Shown piece after piece: positions 43,985-56,160 of a DNA stretch of 64,000 nucleotides; the first letter of the stretch is position 1; every line of letters starts with the position of its first letter. The position numbers and the translations under genes are program-made. The notes under the pieces were generated by a model. The model saw only the letters and a list, made by a program, of their open reading frames with translations. It had not been told where the DNA came from and searched no databases. Source of the stretch: Haliotis asinina (taxonomy: Eukaryota > Mollusca > Gastropoda > Lepetellida > Haliotidae); the NCBI RefSeq assembly GCF_037392515.1, contig NC_090295.1:24468501-24532500 (forward strand). Direction: 5' to 3'.

Positions 43985-46959
43985 CCGTATCCGAAATGTC
44001 CTTCACATGTTGTACTTGTTTAAATACAGCTGGACGCTCACTCTTTGTATGATGGTCATCCAGTAACTCATGTTGTCTTCATTAACTTATTTTGAATGTT
44101 CTTTACTGGTTAAGCACCAAATCGTTAAAAGATTAGCATACGTCCCTCAGAAGTAGGAACACATACGTTCCCTCGTAACTGTATTAGGTGGCTGTCCGCA
44201 CTGACCATCTGAGGATTCGAACCCGGACCACGTGTCACGATTACAACCCTGTTTTCATCGGAACGATTTGGGAAACCGTTTCAAAGCATTCTCAAACATG
44301 CCTCCATGAAATGCACAAAAGAAAATAGGAATTCTGCGAATGTAACAAAGGATTTCAACTTAGCTGACACAAATACCAAGGTAATCCAAGAGATGATACA
44401 AGGAGAACCATTGATGTCCTCACCCAGCAACATCAGTGTGCTGATGGATGGACCTGGCTTACCACGTACCTGCCAAGCGAGGAAGAATGCTTAAACCTCC
44501 AAGGTGGTTTGCACCAACACAACAACCCATATGGCGGTGATATGAGGCGTCTACTGTTTATAGGCAAAGGTCCTAATCAGTATGGGTTTTGTCCTTTGAA
44601 GTCATTAGAAGCAGGCTGAGGTTCTCACCCTGAACAGCGACGTCTGAATCCCTTGGATAGCTCAAGTGACCGTGTTTGAATCATCGTTACTTCCATGTCT
44701 GGGATCAATACATTTGGGAGGGATGCATAAACTACACACATGCATATGAATATGCCAGAAAGATCAGAAAACCCAAGCCTGAGAGACCATTCTTCTCGTA
44801 ATGATCGATGATTTCACTGACACCGTGGTGTTTGACATTACAGTCAATGAAATGCCAATATTTCACAGTTAAATAATGGTTAAAACTATTAGCTGGATTG
44901 CAGCAGAAAGGGTCCAGTGTTTTGGCATATAACTCGATATCATATCAGTTGTCAGATTCACTAGGTGTCTTACATAAAGTGAACAATAACATTTTTTAGA
45001 TAAATATTACATAAATAATGCGATTCCATATTGTGGGTGTTGGGGACTATCCAATCCGTTGAGGTCTAAACTCTATAACACTGTGGGTATGAAACGTGAT
45101 ATTGTTTATGTTCTGCTGGGAACACAACGAAACATTACATTCATGTGTGTCTAAACTTCACTCAGCCGAAATGCTGACTTTGGAACTTGCTGTGTAAACC
45201 CCTGTTCTTGCACCTCTTCGTCATGAATGTTTTCCAACGACCGAAAGAGTAAGCTTTTGAATAACATTGAAAATCAGATATTGAGTGTTCGTCAACTTGG
45301 AGCTTGGATACTTTTGAGAACCAGTCAGTGAACTGGTTCGGATGGTTATTGCTGCTCGGTTCACTGCCCTGTTGTATTCTTTTGATGATAATTCATGTTT
45401 CACAGACCAACTGTGAATGTGTAAATATTGAAAATAAATATCCGTTGAGTCTGCAGGTTTAGACATGGACACGTAGGTCGAAGTTCATGCTCTTGATCAC
45501 TGGACTTTCTGGTCCAGACTGCCGCCCTAAACCATGAAAAAAGCAGTGTGATTATGAAAGATGAGACAATATGCAAATTCATTTAAATATGCACATATAC
45601 GAACCGTGTCATATATACGTTCATCTGCTCCAGGAATATCAACGTCGATTAAAAGGAAAATAGCTCGCAAAATCTCAGACTGGGGGTGGAAAGGCAGACC
45701 ACATTTCCATTACACTGTAAGTCAATTACGATACGAAACATTCAGACATTTTACATGATTGCAATACTAAATTTATACCACACAGATATGTGTTACAAAA
45801 ATGGATAAATGAAACTTATCACGTTAATGCAGGAATGGGAAAAAGCAATATGTACAGAACATTCACACAGCCACGTACGACATATCGTTAACCAATGCAC
45901 TGTGCTTACATACTGCTTGTTGAGATGCCATGTGGAGAATCTGACAAACGCTGCTCCTTGTGAGACTGGAATGACCCAAGTTGATCAAACATAATTACAT
46001 TTACCGACGATGGCGCGATAGTTCTAGTTTCATCTGTATACCATTCAAATTGGACTATATATTGTCTTTACTTGTTCTGAGCATAACTGGCCTGACTGTT
46101 ACCGAATGACATTAACTAAATTATGTCAAATTTCTGATGAATCAAAGCTTTCCATTCCTTGAACTGAAGTTCGTGTTTGATCTGATTTGATTTTATCAAA
46201 TTTAATACACTAGTATGAACAATGGTGTCACATTTAGTATGGACGTAAACTAAATCAATTATTGATCAATATGGATAAATGATAACCATCTCCAAACGTA
46301 TATGATATTTTTTTTAATATTGCAAATGCATTAGAAATAGATAAGCCAAGAACAATGGCAGAGTAATCATGAACACCGCAAAACAGCATTGTTTAACACC
46401 ATAGCATTCTCTATGGAATAATTATATGACATGCAACATACCACAGCGAATGAGAAATGTCTTTTTTAGATATCAGTCAAATTTATTCACAGCACACGTT
46501 TTCTCCTCTTAGAAAGTGTCAGTCCACGCATATATTGACGCCGTTGGTCAGATAGATGATCATGATGTCAAGCACACGACTGTTAAGGCCACAGTCGATT
46601 ATACATGTACTACAAACCGCGATATGACAAGAGTTAAACATGAAACAGACAAAGAAGAAACTCTTTAACCAAAACAACACCACTATTGCTTCCTCAATCA
46701 CTCGTACCTCTGTCTCAAAAGAATTCTATGGTCTTCTATGGAGACCTCCTCATATATCTGTATATATATTCCAACTGACGTTAAAACCTGTTCGCGATTT
46801 ACTGGTAATGCACACAGCTAGCAGTGACATGACACAGTTGAAACGTACGTAAAGACGGATTAACTATTACCGCTACAAGCATGGAGTGTTTTCGTTCCAA
46901 ACGAATAAGCTTACATGATCAGTAAATTATATGTGTAATTAAGGCTTAATACTAACAAC

Positions 46960-47045
46960 AGGTGGCCCAGTTGCCTAAGGTGTCGCAATTCGCAATGCAA
47001 ATGTTTTCCATGGATATATATGACCTCCTGTTAGAATCCCAAATT
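46960..47045 (+). repeat. tRNA-like SINE head, copy 2
   Basis: A-box-like tggcccagttgcctaaggtg and a B-box-like gttagaatccc about 60 bases later. The same block occurs in minus orientation at 52890-52985 and 61740-61842. In copies 3 and 4 a SINE-A lies beside it, here it does not. Confidence 0.6.
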
Positions 47046-48805
47046 AGATAAAATTTACAACCATGGTGAAAAAACCATTTATTATTTAAACCAGTGATGC
47101 CATGGGTCACTATCGTTGTGTCAAATGGTGTAGATGAGGCATTGCATTCAAATTCCCTTCGAATCAGGATATTAGATGCTGGAGAAACACACAGCTTGAC
47201 AACGCATGATAATCACGAAATCTATCCACAACACACCTGATCATCTTCAGCAGGCGTCAACCCCAGTGTAACATACATGTCGCATACATGTTAAAATGTG
47301 AATTCATTAATCAATGTTTAATCAAGCAACAAATCATTGACATCAATTAACATAGATCTAAAGTCGGACCAATCGATACCAGTTGATAATTCAGTTTACC
47401 CCCGCATTCCTCGGTGACGATGTAATATAGGCATCAATTCACCAACACATCCAGACTCCCATCGCTTCAGACATATTATAGATTTTGATTGCGAATCCAC
47501 CATAGGGAGCCCCTCCTACCTGATCTTTAGAATTGGATATTTGTCCACCATGGTCCTATTAGCTAAATTCATTGACCCCATAAATCAGTCAAAAAGCGTC
47601 TTTACAGCTCTGAACTGCTGAAAAAAGCGTTTACCTTAAGCTTTGTTGGGGAATCCAGTTCCAGTTGCCATGTAATGATATTAATATTTGCTTTGCTGAA
47701 AACCCACGCAAGTATCCTTTGGAATTCCTCCTGTTGCCGTCATTGGGATGGTGGAAGCAATTACATGGCGTCGTACAATGATTTAGACCATCTTCCATGT
47801 TAAAGGCAACCAGTTAAGCAAGGAATTATGTCAATAGCTCGACCAGAAGATTGATAAATAATCAGAGGTGTCCGTTGGGTCCGCTGTCATTCTGTCTCCT
47901 GTCGTGACGGCATATGGTATGTTTTCCTCATAAACACTTGCGAAGTAATAACGCCCCGTTCAACCATAAACGATTGCTATGACAAGGATGTTTATTCATT
48001 ACTCGTGTGATTTTGACGTGTGAGAGTGTTTGATTGAAAGACGTTCCCACGAATAAGGGATGAATGGGCGATTTGTCCTAAAAAAAAGTCTGTAGTTTAC
48101 AAACATCAGTCTAGTTGACATTTTGGTAAATAAACCACTTCATCTGTCCCTCAAAAACACGATGCCGTTTAAAAACCGATGGAAGGCACGTACTATCCAT
48201 GATCTTGACTGATCCAAGACATTGTCCCTGACTAACGGTTTCCCGTAGTTAGGTTCGCTTTTAGGGTGTTCTCTTATCCTAATACACAAATCTGTCCAGT
48301 CCAGATAGTTATGTACAGATAGGCATCACATATATAACTGGACTATCACATTATCACTGGAGGCAGGGTATTAAATACCGATGTCAAAGTATTCTTCATC
48401 TCTACATACAGGAAATGATGTGGTTGGAAGGGATTCTTAACTCCTTACCTTATCTAGAAATCTTGCCAAATTGCTACCCTTTCAATATTTAGTGAATCAA
48501 GTTCAACAATACTTTGGGCAATATCAATATCTGGTTAATCTAAACAAGATCTAACTACAGATATGTCTCAATAACCTGTCTCTGATTGCGATGATGGACA
48601 CATCGTCATTCTTTTTAGGCCAAAAGAGTTTACAGGCGAATAAAACTTCTTGAATAAAGTGTGAACGTTAGGAATGTATTGATTGATGCATTGACCAATT
48701 GCTTCATCACATTCATAAGTAACTGAACGATAGCATGCCTAACATGTAAACTTGGACACGCCTGTGTACCAATATACTGATAGTACATACCCGGAAAGCC
48801 GACCC

Positions 48806-48940
48806 GTCGTAATTCGGGTTAGAATGAGTCTTCAAAAGCCACATTTGTCGTATGACTTGACTAACAGAACCGGGTGGTCAGGCTCGGTAAATTGGTTAAG
48901 GCACGTCATCGCATCTCATTTGCATAGATCAATGCTCAAT
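48806..48940 (+). repeat. SINE-B, 3' part replaced by microsatellite
   Basis: aattcgggttagaatgagtc, then accgggtggtcaggctcggt and agatcaatgctcaat. Right after this the sequence becomes C-run/CT/TG simple repeat. Confidence 0.78.
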
Positions 48941-48952
48941 CCCCCCCCCCTC

Positions 48953-48988
<36 letters not shown>

Positions 48989-48996
48989 CCTCTCTC

Positions 48997-49028
<32 letters not shown>
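48941..49028. repeat. C-run, (CT)n and (TG)n compound microsatellite
   Basis: Ten C, about 48 bases of CT-rich repeat, then about 30 of TG. It lies next to the symmetry centre of the inverted repeat copies. Confidence 0.97.
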
Positions 49029-49829
49029 CACGTCTGCTTGTCCTAGTCTGGGATTGAGCTGGAGACTGAAGTGAAATACAGTCCTACAATACGTTTTAGG
49101 AAAAAGGAAAGTTTCTTTAAAAACTCATCATCAAACACGTTGTCAAACCAGTCGAGAAATATCAAGACAATCAAAGGAATAGACTAAACATGGCACGTAG
49201 CTTGTCATCACGATGTGTGATACCATCCAGTCTTATTACCTACACGAGTTTCACCACTGTAGCTCTACTCATGATACTGATCACTGGATAATCTGTTCAC
49301 GATTCTATTGTTTACAGGCCTTCGTCATTTGGCCTTTGTCGTATGTCGAATGTGATGAAACCTGTGTGATCATCGGGTGATGACATCATTTACCATTTTT
49401 ATAACACCCATATCACTTTGATTTCACGCTAAATCAAAACTGTTTCGACTAATCATCAGTACTAATCATGTTAGAGACTACCTTATCAGTTACTTCTTTC
49501 GTGTAACATGACAAGAGTATTTCACCTCCCATGATAACGTGCAGATGGTGACTAATGCACGAAACGCGCTGTGACCCCTCGGCTAGCCCGTCTTTCTCTG
49601 TTAGCACTGTTTTGAATACTGATTACTAATTTAAATACACAAGAAGGCCATAAGAACGATGAACTCCCGGATACCTTACAACGTTGTTTAGGGGCCAGTT
49701 AGTTGTATCCTTCAGTACTGTTCATTATCTCTTACCAACGTTCCTGAAGCAATTCTCAAACTGTAATATTTACAAGAATTTTCTCGGTATCTAGTTTCTT
49801 ATTAAATCAGATAATGATGTACATGTAGA
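49029..49829. other. Central spacer between inverted repeat copies
   Basis: 49085-49195 (gaaagtttctttaaaaactc, then gacaatcaaagg) matches the dispersed repeat at 58495-58570 in direct orientation. 49225-49330 holds an eroded SINE-B-like stretch (ctactcatgatactgatcac, then attgtttacaggcc). No gene. Confidence 0.5.
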
Positions 49830-50092
49830 GCCATCAGACTTATGGGACAGTTAGTATCCTGTCTAATAATACCTGTACCCTAAAGGTCACATGAATTTGT
49901 TAAAATGTCTCAATATAGGGGAACACTGATGGCAGATTTGTGTCCTCGCGGCAGCTGTAACGAGGACAGAGTTTGGTTTCACGTCGCTTTTAACAGTATC
50001 GGTGTGTCGGCCAAACGTTTTAAACACGGCCCTAAGCGATGTAGGTCCCAGACGTCTGATTGAAATAGATACTGGAACGGTCATAACGACTA

Positions 50093-50290
50093 TTAAATAG
50101 TTGATGATACATCAAATGTGCACTGGTACTTCTTTTCAAGGAGGTGGAGCGTCTGTATAGAGAGCATAACATCATCTTGGTGTAGATTCGTGGCATCCTC
50201 GTCAATATGCAGACATAGGACGTCTGTAACGGATAGCTCGTCTGTAGCTGGAAACGCATCTGTAGTGGATAGCCGGGAGAGCACAGTGCA
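50093..50290 (-). pseudogene. Possible terminal coding segment shared by copies 1 and 3
   Basis: On the minus strand copy 3 reads HIDEDATNLHQDDVMLSIQT then LHLLEKKYQCTFDVSSTI and a stop. The equivalent frame of copy 1 (about 41470-41590) reads TIDQDTTNIQHENVPLSRQK then LHLLDKAGAKCTFDVSWSI and a stop. Many differences are conservative (E/Q, A/T, L/I, D/E, D/N, T/K), which hints that this frame was once translated. The family is unknown. A second frame is also open here (50032-50463), so caution is needed. Confidence 0.35.
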
Positions 50291-50343
50291 TCTGTAAAGC
50301 TGACAAAGGACAGGGATTGATGTGGATAGGGTGTCAATATGGG

Positions 50344-50374
<31 letters not shown>

Positions 50375-50392
50375 TAGATAGATAGATAGATA
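50344..50392. repeat. (TA)n (GA)n (GATA)n microsatellite
   Basis: Three adjoining simple repeats. They inflate the minus-strand frames with Ile/Tyr/Ser runs. Confidence 0.95.
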
Positions 50393-50483
50393 AACTGTGG
50401 CATGGTAGACAACCGCTTCAAAACCAGCATTACGGGGATAGGAACAAGCAGTCGCACACACACGTTAATTAATTACAGGGATT

Positions 50484-50603
50484 GGCAATATGATCACCGA
50501 TCTACACAACTGATGCGCCACGACATGCCTCAAACAATGTACCGAGTCTGACCAAAACAATCGTGGGTTGCTGAAGAGCTATTCTTACCCGGATTTTGAC
50601 AGT
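50484..50603 (-). repeat. SINE-B, minus strand, partial
   Basis: gatcaccgatctacacaact, then atgcctcaaacaatgtaccg and aatcgtgggttgctgaagag to the end cttacccggattttgac. Confidence 0.75.
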
Positions 50604-51139
50604 CCTCTTGCTGTTTTAATAGCTACTTCGAGGAATTTGTGAATTTTCCCGCCGCTGGACAAATGGCACATATCAGTATTTATAAACACAGACACATCGA
50701 TTTTTACAGAAAAGAGATGTGTTGTGTACAAATACATAATCAAACGGTCGGTCCCTTCTTCAAACATTTGTAACATTTGTAACGTTAACACTATGTTCAC
50801 TGAGTTCATCACCTGTAATCCCTATTGGGTAAGCAAAGATGAAGCGGTGTCCATCATCTTAATCAGAGACACGTTATTGAGACATAGACACACCTGATTT
50901 AGTTTAACCAGAAATAGATATTGCCCAAACTAAAGCATTGGTGAACTGGCATCACTGATGTTTGCATGGGAATCAATCTGGCAAGATACTTCTGTAAAAA
51001 TGTTTTGGTAAAGTCTCTACACCAAAGAGCTGAACTGAACCAATGCGGAACTTGGGTTTAAAGCCACAAGAATCATATGAGGCTTATGAGAAGCAACTCC
51101 GTACAGCGACAACTTGCACCATAGGACTGTACAGCAAGG

Positions 51140-51247
51140 GATGGTGCTTGTCGTTAGAGGCGACTAACGGAATCTGGTTTGTAGGCTGGCTCTCTGACGG
51201 CCATTGTATCCCAATTGTATAGCTCATGCTGTTGATCACTGTTTATG
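51140..51247 (+). repeat. SINE-B, partial
   Basis: gtgcttgtcgttagaggcga, then ctaacggaatctggtttgta and tcatgctgttgatcactg. 5' end and tail missing. Confidence 0.75.
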
Positions 51248-52721
51248 GCAAAATGAATTTAGCACCCATCCTGAAAAACGACAAACCGAGTTTAACAGAT
51301 TTTCGGCATCTTTGTTATGAAGAGATTGCATGTAAATAGGTCAACGTTACACCATCCCCTATGTAGTGTCCTTGGATTATTTCTTCTTTGAAGGGCATTT
51401 TAGAAGTTATATAGATGAAGGAAAACCAAGTTCTACTGATAGTGTGTGACGTTTCAGTACCTGCACCGAAACGTCGCACCCAATGCAATAAAGAAGTTGA
51501 CTATCCATAGAACTTGGTTGTTCTTCGACCCTGGATTAGCCATGCACATGGATAATACACGTCTTCATTCTTCTTTAAAACGGTATCATGCTTTTTCAAC
51601 GTCAGGTGGATTGTTTTGCCAGATTGCCCACCACACTAATGATACAGAAATCAATCTAATATACCGCCAACAGGCTCCTTCTTTGCCGCTCCATCTTTCA
51701 ATCAATTCCTTGTTTTGCTAAATTCAGGAATGCAAGTAACAATCTCACACTTCAAAACCAAGCGTGTAATAAGTGAACCTATTTGTCATAACATTCGATT
51801 ATGGTTCAACGGGGAGTAATTACTTGACAAGTGTTTATGAGGAAAACAAATCATATGACGTCACGACAGGAGACAGAATGAAAGTGGACCCAACGGACAC
51901 CTCTGATTATTTATCAATTTTCTGGTCGATCTATTGATACTATTTCTAGCTTGATTGGTTGCATTTAACGTGGAAGACGGTCTAAATCATTGTACAACGT
52001 CATGTAATTGCTTCCACCATCCCAGTGACGGCAACAGGAGGAATTCCAAAGGATACTTGCGTGGGTTTTCAGCAAAGCAAATATTAATATCATTACATGG
52101 CAACTGGTACTAGTTTTCCCAATATAGGCTTAAGGTAAATGCTTTTTTCAGCAGTTCAGAGCTGTAAAGACACTTTTCAACTGATTTACGTATGGGACCA
52201 ATGAATTTAGCTAATAGGACCATGGTGGACAAACATCCAATTCTAAAGATCAGATAGGAGGGGCTCCCTATGGTGGATTCGCAATCAGAATCTATAATAT
52301 GTCTGAAGCGATGGGAGTCTGGATGTGTTGGTGCATTAATCCCTATATTACATCGTCACCGAGGAATGTGGTGTAAACTCAATTATCAACTGGTATCGAT
52401 TGGGCCGACTTTGGATCTGTGGTAACTGATATTAATGTTTTTGTTGCTTCATTAATCATTGATTAAAATATGTTCCCTTCGAATTCATGTGATAGCGAAC
52501 AACATGCGGAGCTTCCATTGGGGTTGACCCAAGCTGAAGGTGATCAGAGGAATGCGAGAGTTGGACTGTGGGTTGTTTTGTGGATAGATGCCCGTATTAC
52601 CTTGTATTGTCAAGCTGTGTTTCACAACAGTATCCGATATCCTGATAGGAAGGGAATTTGGATGCCATGATTCTGATCTGTAGTGATCCGTGGCATTTTA
52701 ATTATCAATGATTTCGTTCAC

Positions 52722-52856
52722 CAGTGTGTGAGTATGGTTTATGCGCTTTGAGTTCTATTCAAGCACGATGTGGGGCACCAGAATTGGACTACACACATTG
52801 TACCAACGCGGGGAATCGAAGCCCGGTCTTGACTACTAGACTACCGCACCGCCCCC
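52722..52856 (-). repeat. SINE-A, minus strand (copy 3)
   Basis: Minus-strand head ggtgcggtagtctagtagtc and B box cttcgattcccc. The tail part is eroded (gtgtgagtatggtttatgcg). The equivalent SINE-A in copy 4 lies at 61556-61713, so it predates the duplication of the two minus copies. It is absent at the matching place in copy 2. Confidence 0.8.
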
Positions 52857-52889
52857 GTTCAACATAAAAAGAGGGAGGGGAAGTATATA

Positions 52890-52985
52890 TAATCCGGTGC
52901 TCGCACCAGAGATCATATACATCGATGGATAATCTTTGCATTGCGAATTCTGACTCCTTAGGTAACTGGGCCACCTGCTGGTAGT
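52890..52985 (-). repeat. tRNA-like SINE head, copy 3
   Basis: Minus strand: ggtggcccagttacctaagg (A-box-like), then a ggtgcgagcacc B-box position. It matches 46960-47045 and 61740-61842. Confidence 0.6.
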
Positions 52986-53169
52986 ATTAAACCTTAATTA
53001 CACTGATTATGTAAGTATGGTGTAAGCGCGTTCCTGTTCGTCTGGAACGGAAAGACGCTTTGTTTGGCGCTGCAATTTGTAATCCAGTTCATGGATTACT
53101 CCTGATACATCAAATCTCTGATATCACCATTAGCAACCTATGGTACCAGAAAGTTTAAGTAACCCTTAT

Positions 53170-53640
53170 CAGGGTTATAACAGGAAGAGAACCACAGACT
53201 TCTTTGGAACAGAGGAACGTGTAGTTTTGGCAGCATCACTTGTACTGTGTTGTTTTGGTTTTGTGTTTGTTCTTTGTTTCAACAATATTCCTGTGACATG
53301 ACGGTGGTCTCTAAATGACACGACCTGTGACTGGCATCGTGAGCAATTAGAATATGCACCAATCAAGTCAGCGAGCTTCGTATGACACCTGTATGTGTAA
53401 CCAGGTATGTAACCACGAACAGGGGACCGTGTAACTGTGGCAGCATCACTTGTATTGTGTTGTTTTTGGATTTGCGTTTGTTCTTTGTTTGTTTCATTTT
53501 TACCTCAACAATATTCTTGCGATGCACGGTGGGCTGTGAAAAATAATCGAGTCCTCTATTTGACACATCATGAGCATTTAGGATAGTCATCGAGCTTCGT
53601 ACGACACCATTAGGTCTCTGAATTTCCACCTAACCCGAAT
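53170..53640. repeat. Internal tandem duplication, about 230 bp, copy 3
   Basis: ggcagcatcacttgtactgt (53230) recurs as ggcagcatcacttgtattgt (53440). Each is followed by a gtttgttctttgttt stretch and by a SINE-B-like remnant (gacggtggtctctaaatgac; gcacggtgggctgtgaaaaa). Related single stretches occur near 37990-38080, 46620-46700 and 62040-62090. Confidence 0.7.
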
Positions 53641-53689
53641 TTCATTGAACAAAACGGACAAAGTATTAGGGATACAATGACATATGTTT

Positions 53690-53785
53690 AACCATGCCAG
53701 CTAACCTGACTGCCTTATCCCCTGAGTTACCTATTACGGCATGTGCGGATTGCTGAAAGCCAATTCCATTCCGAATCTTCACCAG
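53690..53785 (-). repeat. SINE-B fragment, copy 3
   Basis: cagctaacctgactgcctta, then cctattacggcatgtgcgga and attccgaatcttcacc. The matching copy-4 fragment is part of 62095-62250. Confidence 0.65.
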
Positions 53786-54815
53786 AGTACATCGTTGCAG
53801 TCATGAATATGGACTGACACTTTTTATGGACAAAAAGTGAAAACACATGTCCTATGTTACGAGAGTGTATTTCCCGTGATTTTGGTTGTTGCTAATTATT
53901 ACTGTGGTAGTTGTAATTAGGTCACAATATTTAAGGTTTTAGTGTTAGTTATTATGGGTCACATTTCCTACAGAGAATTATTTAAGCGGCATGCCTCTAA
54001 GACAGTACTTTAGAGTTACCTCTCTTTGAAACAACAACACCACGAGGCGACCACATTCTAGAGCTCTCCGCGTTAGTGGCGATGGTCGTGTGGGCTTGAA
54101 CTTTTAGGAAATGACTGAATCATTATATATAAAGGCAACAAATCCGTCAACGTTTGAATCTTCCTAGCCTCCGTCAGACCGCTTGCTGTGTTACATTCTG
54201 CATAACTGTTTCTCTCTCGCTTTGGTGATTTAACTACATATTTTGTGATCCATTGCCTTAGATTTTGCCTCACTTGTATTGTATTTGAAATCGGTATAGT
54301 GAAATTGACTTGTGACTTTGTATAACTTGCTCTCTCTGCTAATAATACAATTGTGAATGTTTTAGACTTGTCTTTGTTCTGTTTTGCTAGTTCACATAGG
54401 ATTACATCGTTTGTCAGGGCAAAATTCTTAACCTAACTATTAACATAAAATAATAAACGTGACTGTTATCTCAAAAACCTGTATAATTCCTTGGGTCTGT
54501 TGCATTCTATATATTCCATACCTGACAGATAATGTCATGTTGTTAAACAATGCTGTTTGCAGTCTTCATAGTTTTTCGGCATTTGTTCTTGAATTATCTG
54601 CTTTTAATGCATTTGCAGTATAGATATCAGATACGTTTTACAAGTGCTATCAATTATCAGTATATATCACTGTATAATTGATTTTGCTCATGTCCAAGTT
54701 AAAAGCGGCGCCATTGTTCATATTAGAAGACTGGATTTTATTAAATCGTGTCAGATGAAACACGAACTTCAGTGAAAGGAAGGGAAAACATTGATTCATC
54801 CTAAATGTAACATAA

Positions 54816-55019
54816 TTACGTTAACGTGATTCGGTAACAGTCAGACCAGTTATACTCATAACAAATAAAGACAATATATAGTCCATTTGATTCATATACT
54901 GATGAAAATAAAACTATCGCGCCATCGTCGATAAATATAATTAAGTTTTGCCCAATTTGGGTCACTCCAGTCTCACAAGGAGCAGCGTTTGTGAGATTCC
55001 CCACATGGTGTCTAAACAA
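54816..55019 (-). pseudogene. Reading frame kept in three repeat copies (copy 3)
   Basis: 67 residues with the core NLTNAAPCETGVTQIGQNLI and IFIDDGAIVLFSSVYESNGL. It differs from copy 1 by a few substitutions (V/I, K/N, Q/E, S/Y, H/Y). No recognised family and no splice context established. Confidence 0.35.
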
Positions 55020-55576
55020 ACTCTATGTGGGCAGAGTGCATTGGTTAACGATATGTCATGCGTGGTTCTGTGAATGTACTGTAAATGTTTTTCTACTCCT
55101 GCATTAACGTAATAAGGTATATTTCCGGTGTTTGAGATACGTATCTATATGGTTACTAGTGCTGTCATCTACATTGTCTAAATGATTCGTATCATAATTG
55201 ACTTCAGGGGCAATGGGAACATTGTCTGCCTTTCCACCCCGCTGTCTGAGATTTTGCCACTTGTTTTCCCTTTATAGAAAGGTAATCTCAGGTGACATTC
55301 CGGAGGAGAGGAACGTATATGTGCATTCATAAATGAATTTGCGTGTGGCATGAACAACAGAAACCATTCGAACCAGTTCAAGATTCTCAAAAGTATTCAA
55401 ACTTCATGTGACAAAACTCAATATCTGATTTTCACTGTAATTCACAAGCCTACTCTTTTGAGCGTTGCAAAACATTCAAAACAAAGAGGTGCAAGAAGCA
55501 GGGTTTACACAGCAAGTCAGTGTTTCGCGTGATTGAATTTTAGACAAACATGAATGTGATAATTCTTTGTATTCCC

Positions 55577-55843
55577 TGGACCCATGAAGGTCCCGGGGAA
55601 GAATAGGCCTTCAGCAACCCATGCTTGCCACAAAAGGGGACTATGCTTGTCGTAAGAGGCGACTAACGGGATCGAGTGGTCATGCTCGCTGACTTGCTTG
55701 ACACATGTCATCGGTTCCCAATTGCGCAGATCGATGCTCATGTTGTTGATCACTGGATTGTCTGGTCCGGATTCGATTATTTACAGACCGCCGCCACATA
55801 GCTGGAATATTGCTGAGTGGGGCGTAAAACTAAACTCACTCAC
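55577..55843 (+). repeat. SINE-B, full length, 13-bp target-site duplication, empty site in copy 4
   Basis: 267 bases. Flanks tctttgtattccc at 55564-55576 and 55844-55856. Copy 4 has the uninterrupted site at about 63500-63520 (tttctttgtgttcccagcag), so the insertion happened after copies 3 and 4 separated. Confidence 0.97.
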
Positions 55844-55934
55844 TCTTTGTATTCCCAGCAGAGCATAACTAATACGAGTCTTTATACATATAGACTCACT
55901 GAGTGTTCCATTCCTTGGAACTGACATATTCAGG

Positions 55935-56160
55935 GCATCGGATAATCCTCAACACCCACAATCTGGAATAACATTATTTTTTGAAAATCAGTTTACCTAA
56001 AAAATATTATTGCTCATTTTATGAAAGAAATGTTTATAGTAAGACTTTGGTGCATTGGATAATACCCAACACCCACGATCTGGAATCACGTTATCTTTTC
56101 ATAGGATACATTTGCATGTATCTGAAAATATTATTGTTCAATTTATGTAAGACACCTGTT
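55935..56160. repeat. Internal two-unit tandem repeat, period 117
   Basis: gcatcggataatcctcaaca (55935) recurs as gcattggataatacccaaca (56052), each followed by cccacaatctggaat- or cccacgatctggaat-type text and a tgaaaat(c/a) stretch. Copy 4 has the same pair (about 63594 and 63711), so the duplication predates the copying. Confidence 0.85.

Larger units (their letters stand above)
43070..48780 (+). repeat. Low-copy ~8-kb repeat, copy 2 (plus)
   Basis: Its left end (43070-43370) matches 57760-58050 inverted. 44190-44900 matches 56200-56890 inverted. 45220-46230 matches 54700-55500 inverted. 47360-47990 matches copies 1, 3 and 4. 48500-48720 matches 40950-41100 of copy 1. It contains the nested SINEs at 43.4-43.9 kb and a local insertion at 45365-45560 with a SINE-B piece (45460-45530). 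It stops before the segment seen at 41440-41900. Confidence 0.88.

Noticed and set aside
50032..50463. 143-residue minus-strand frame
   Set aside because: Half of it is microsatellite (Tyr/Ile/Ser/Leu runs). The more plausible coding frame is the other one, ending at 50093.
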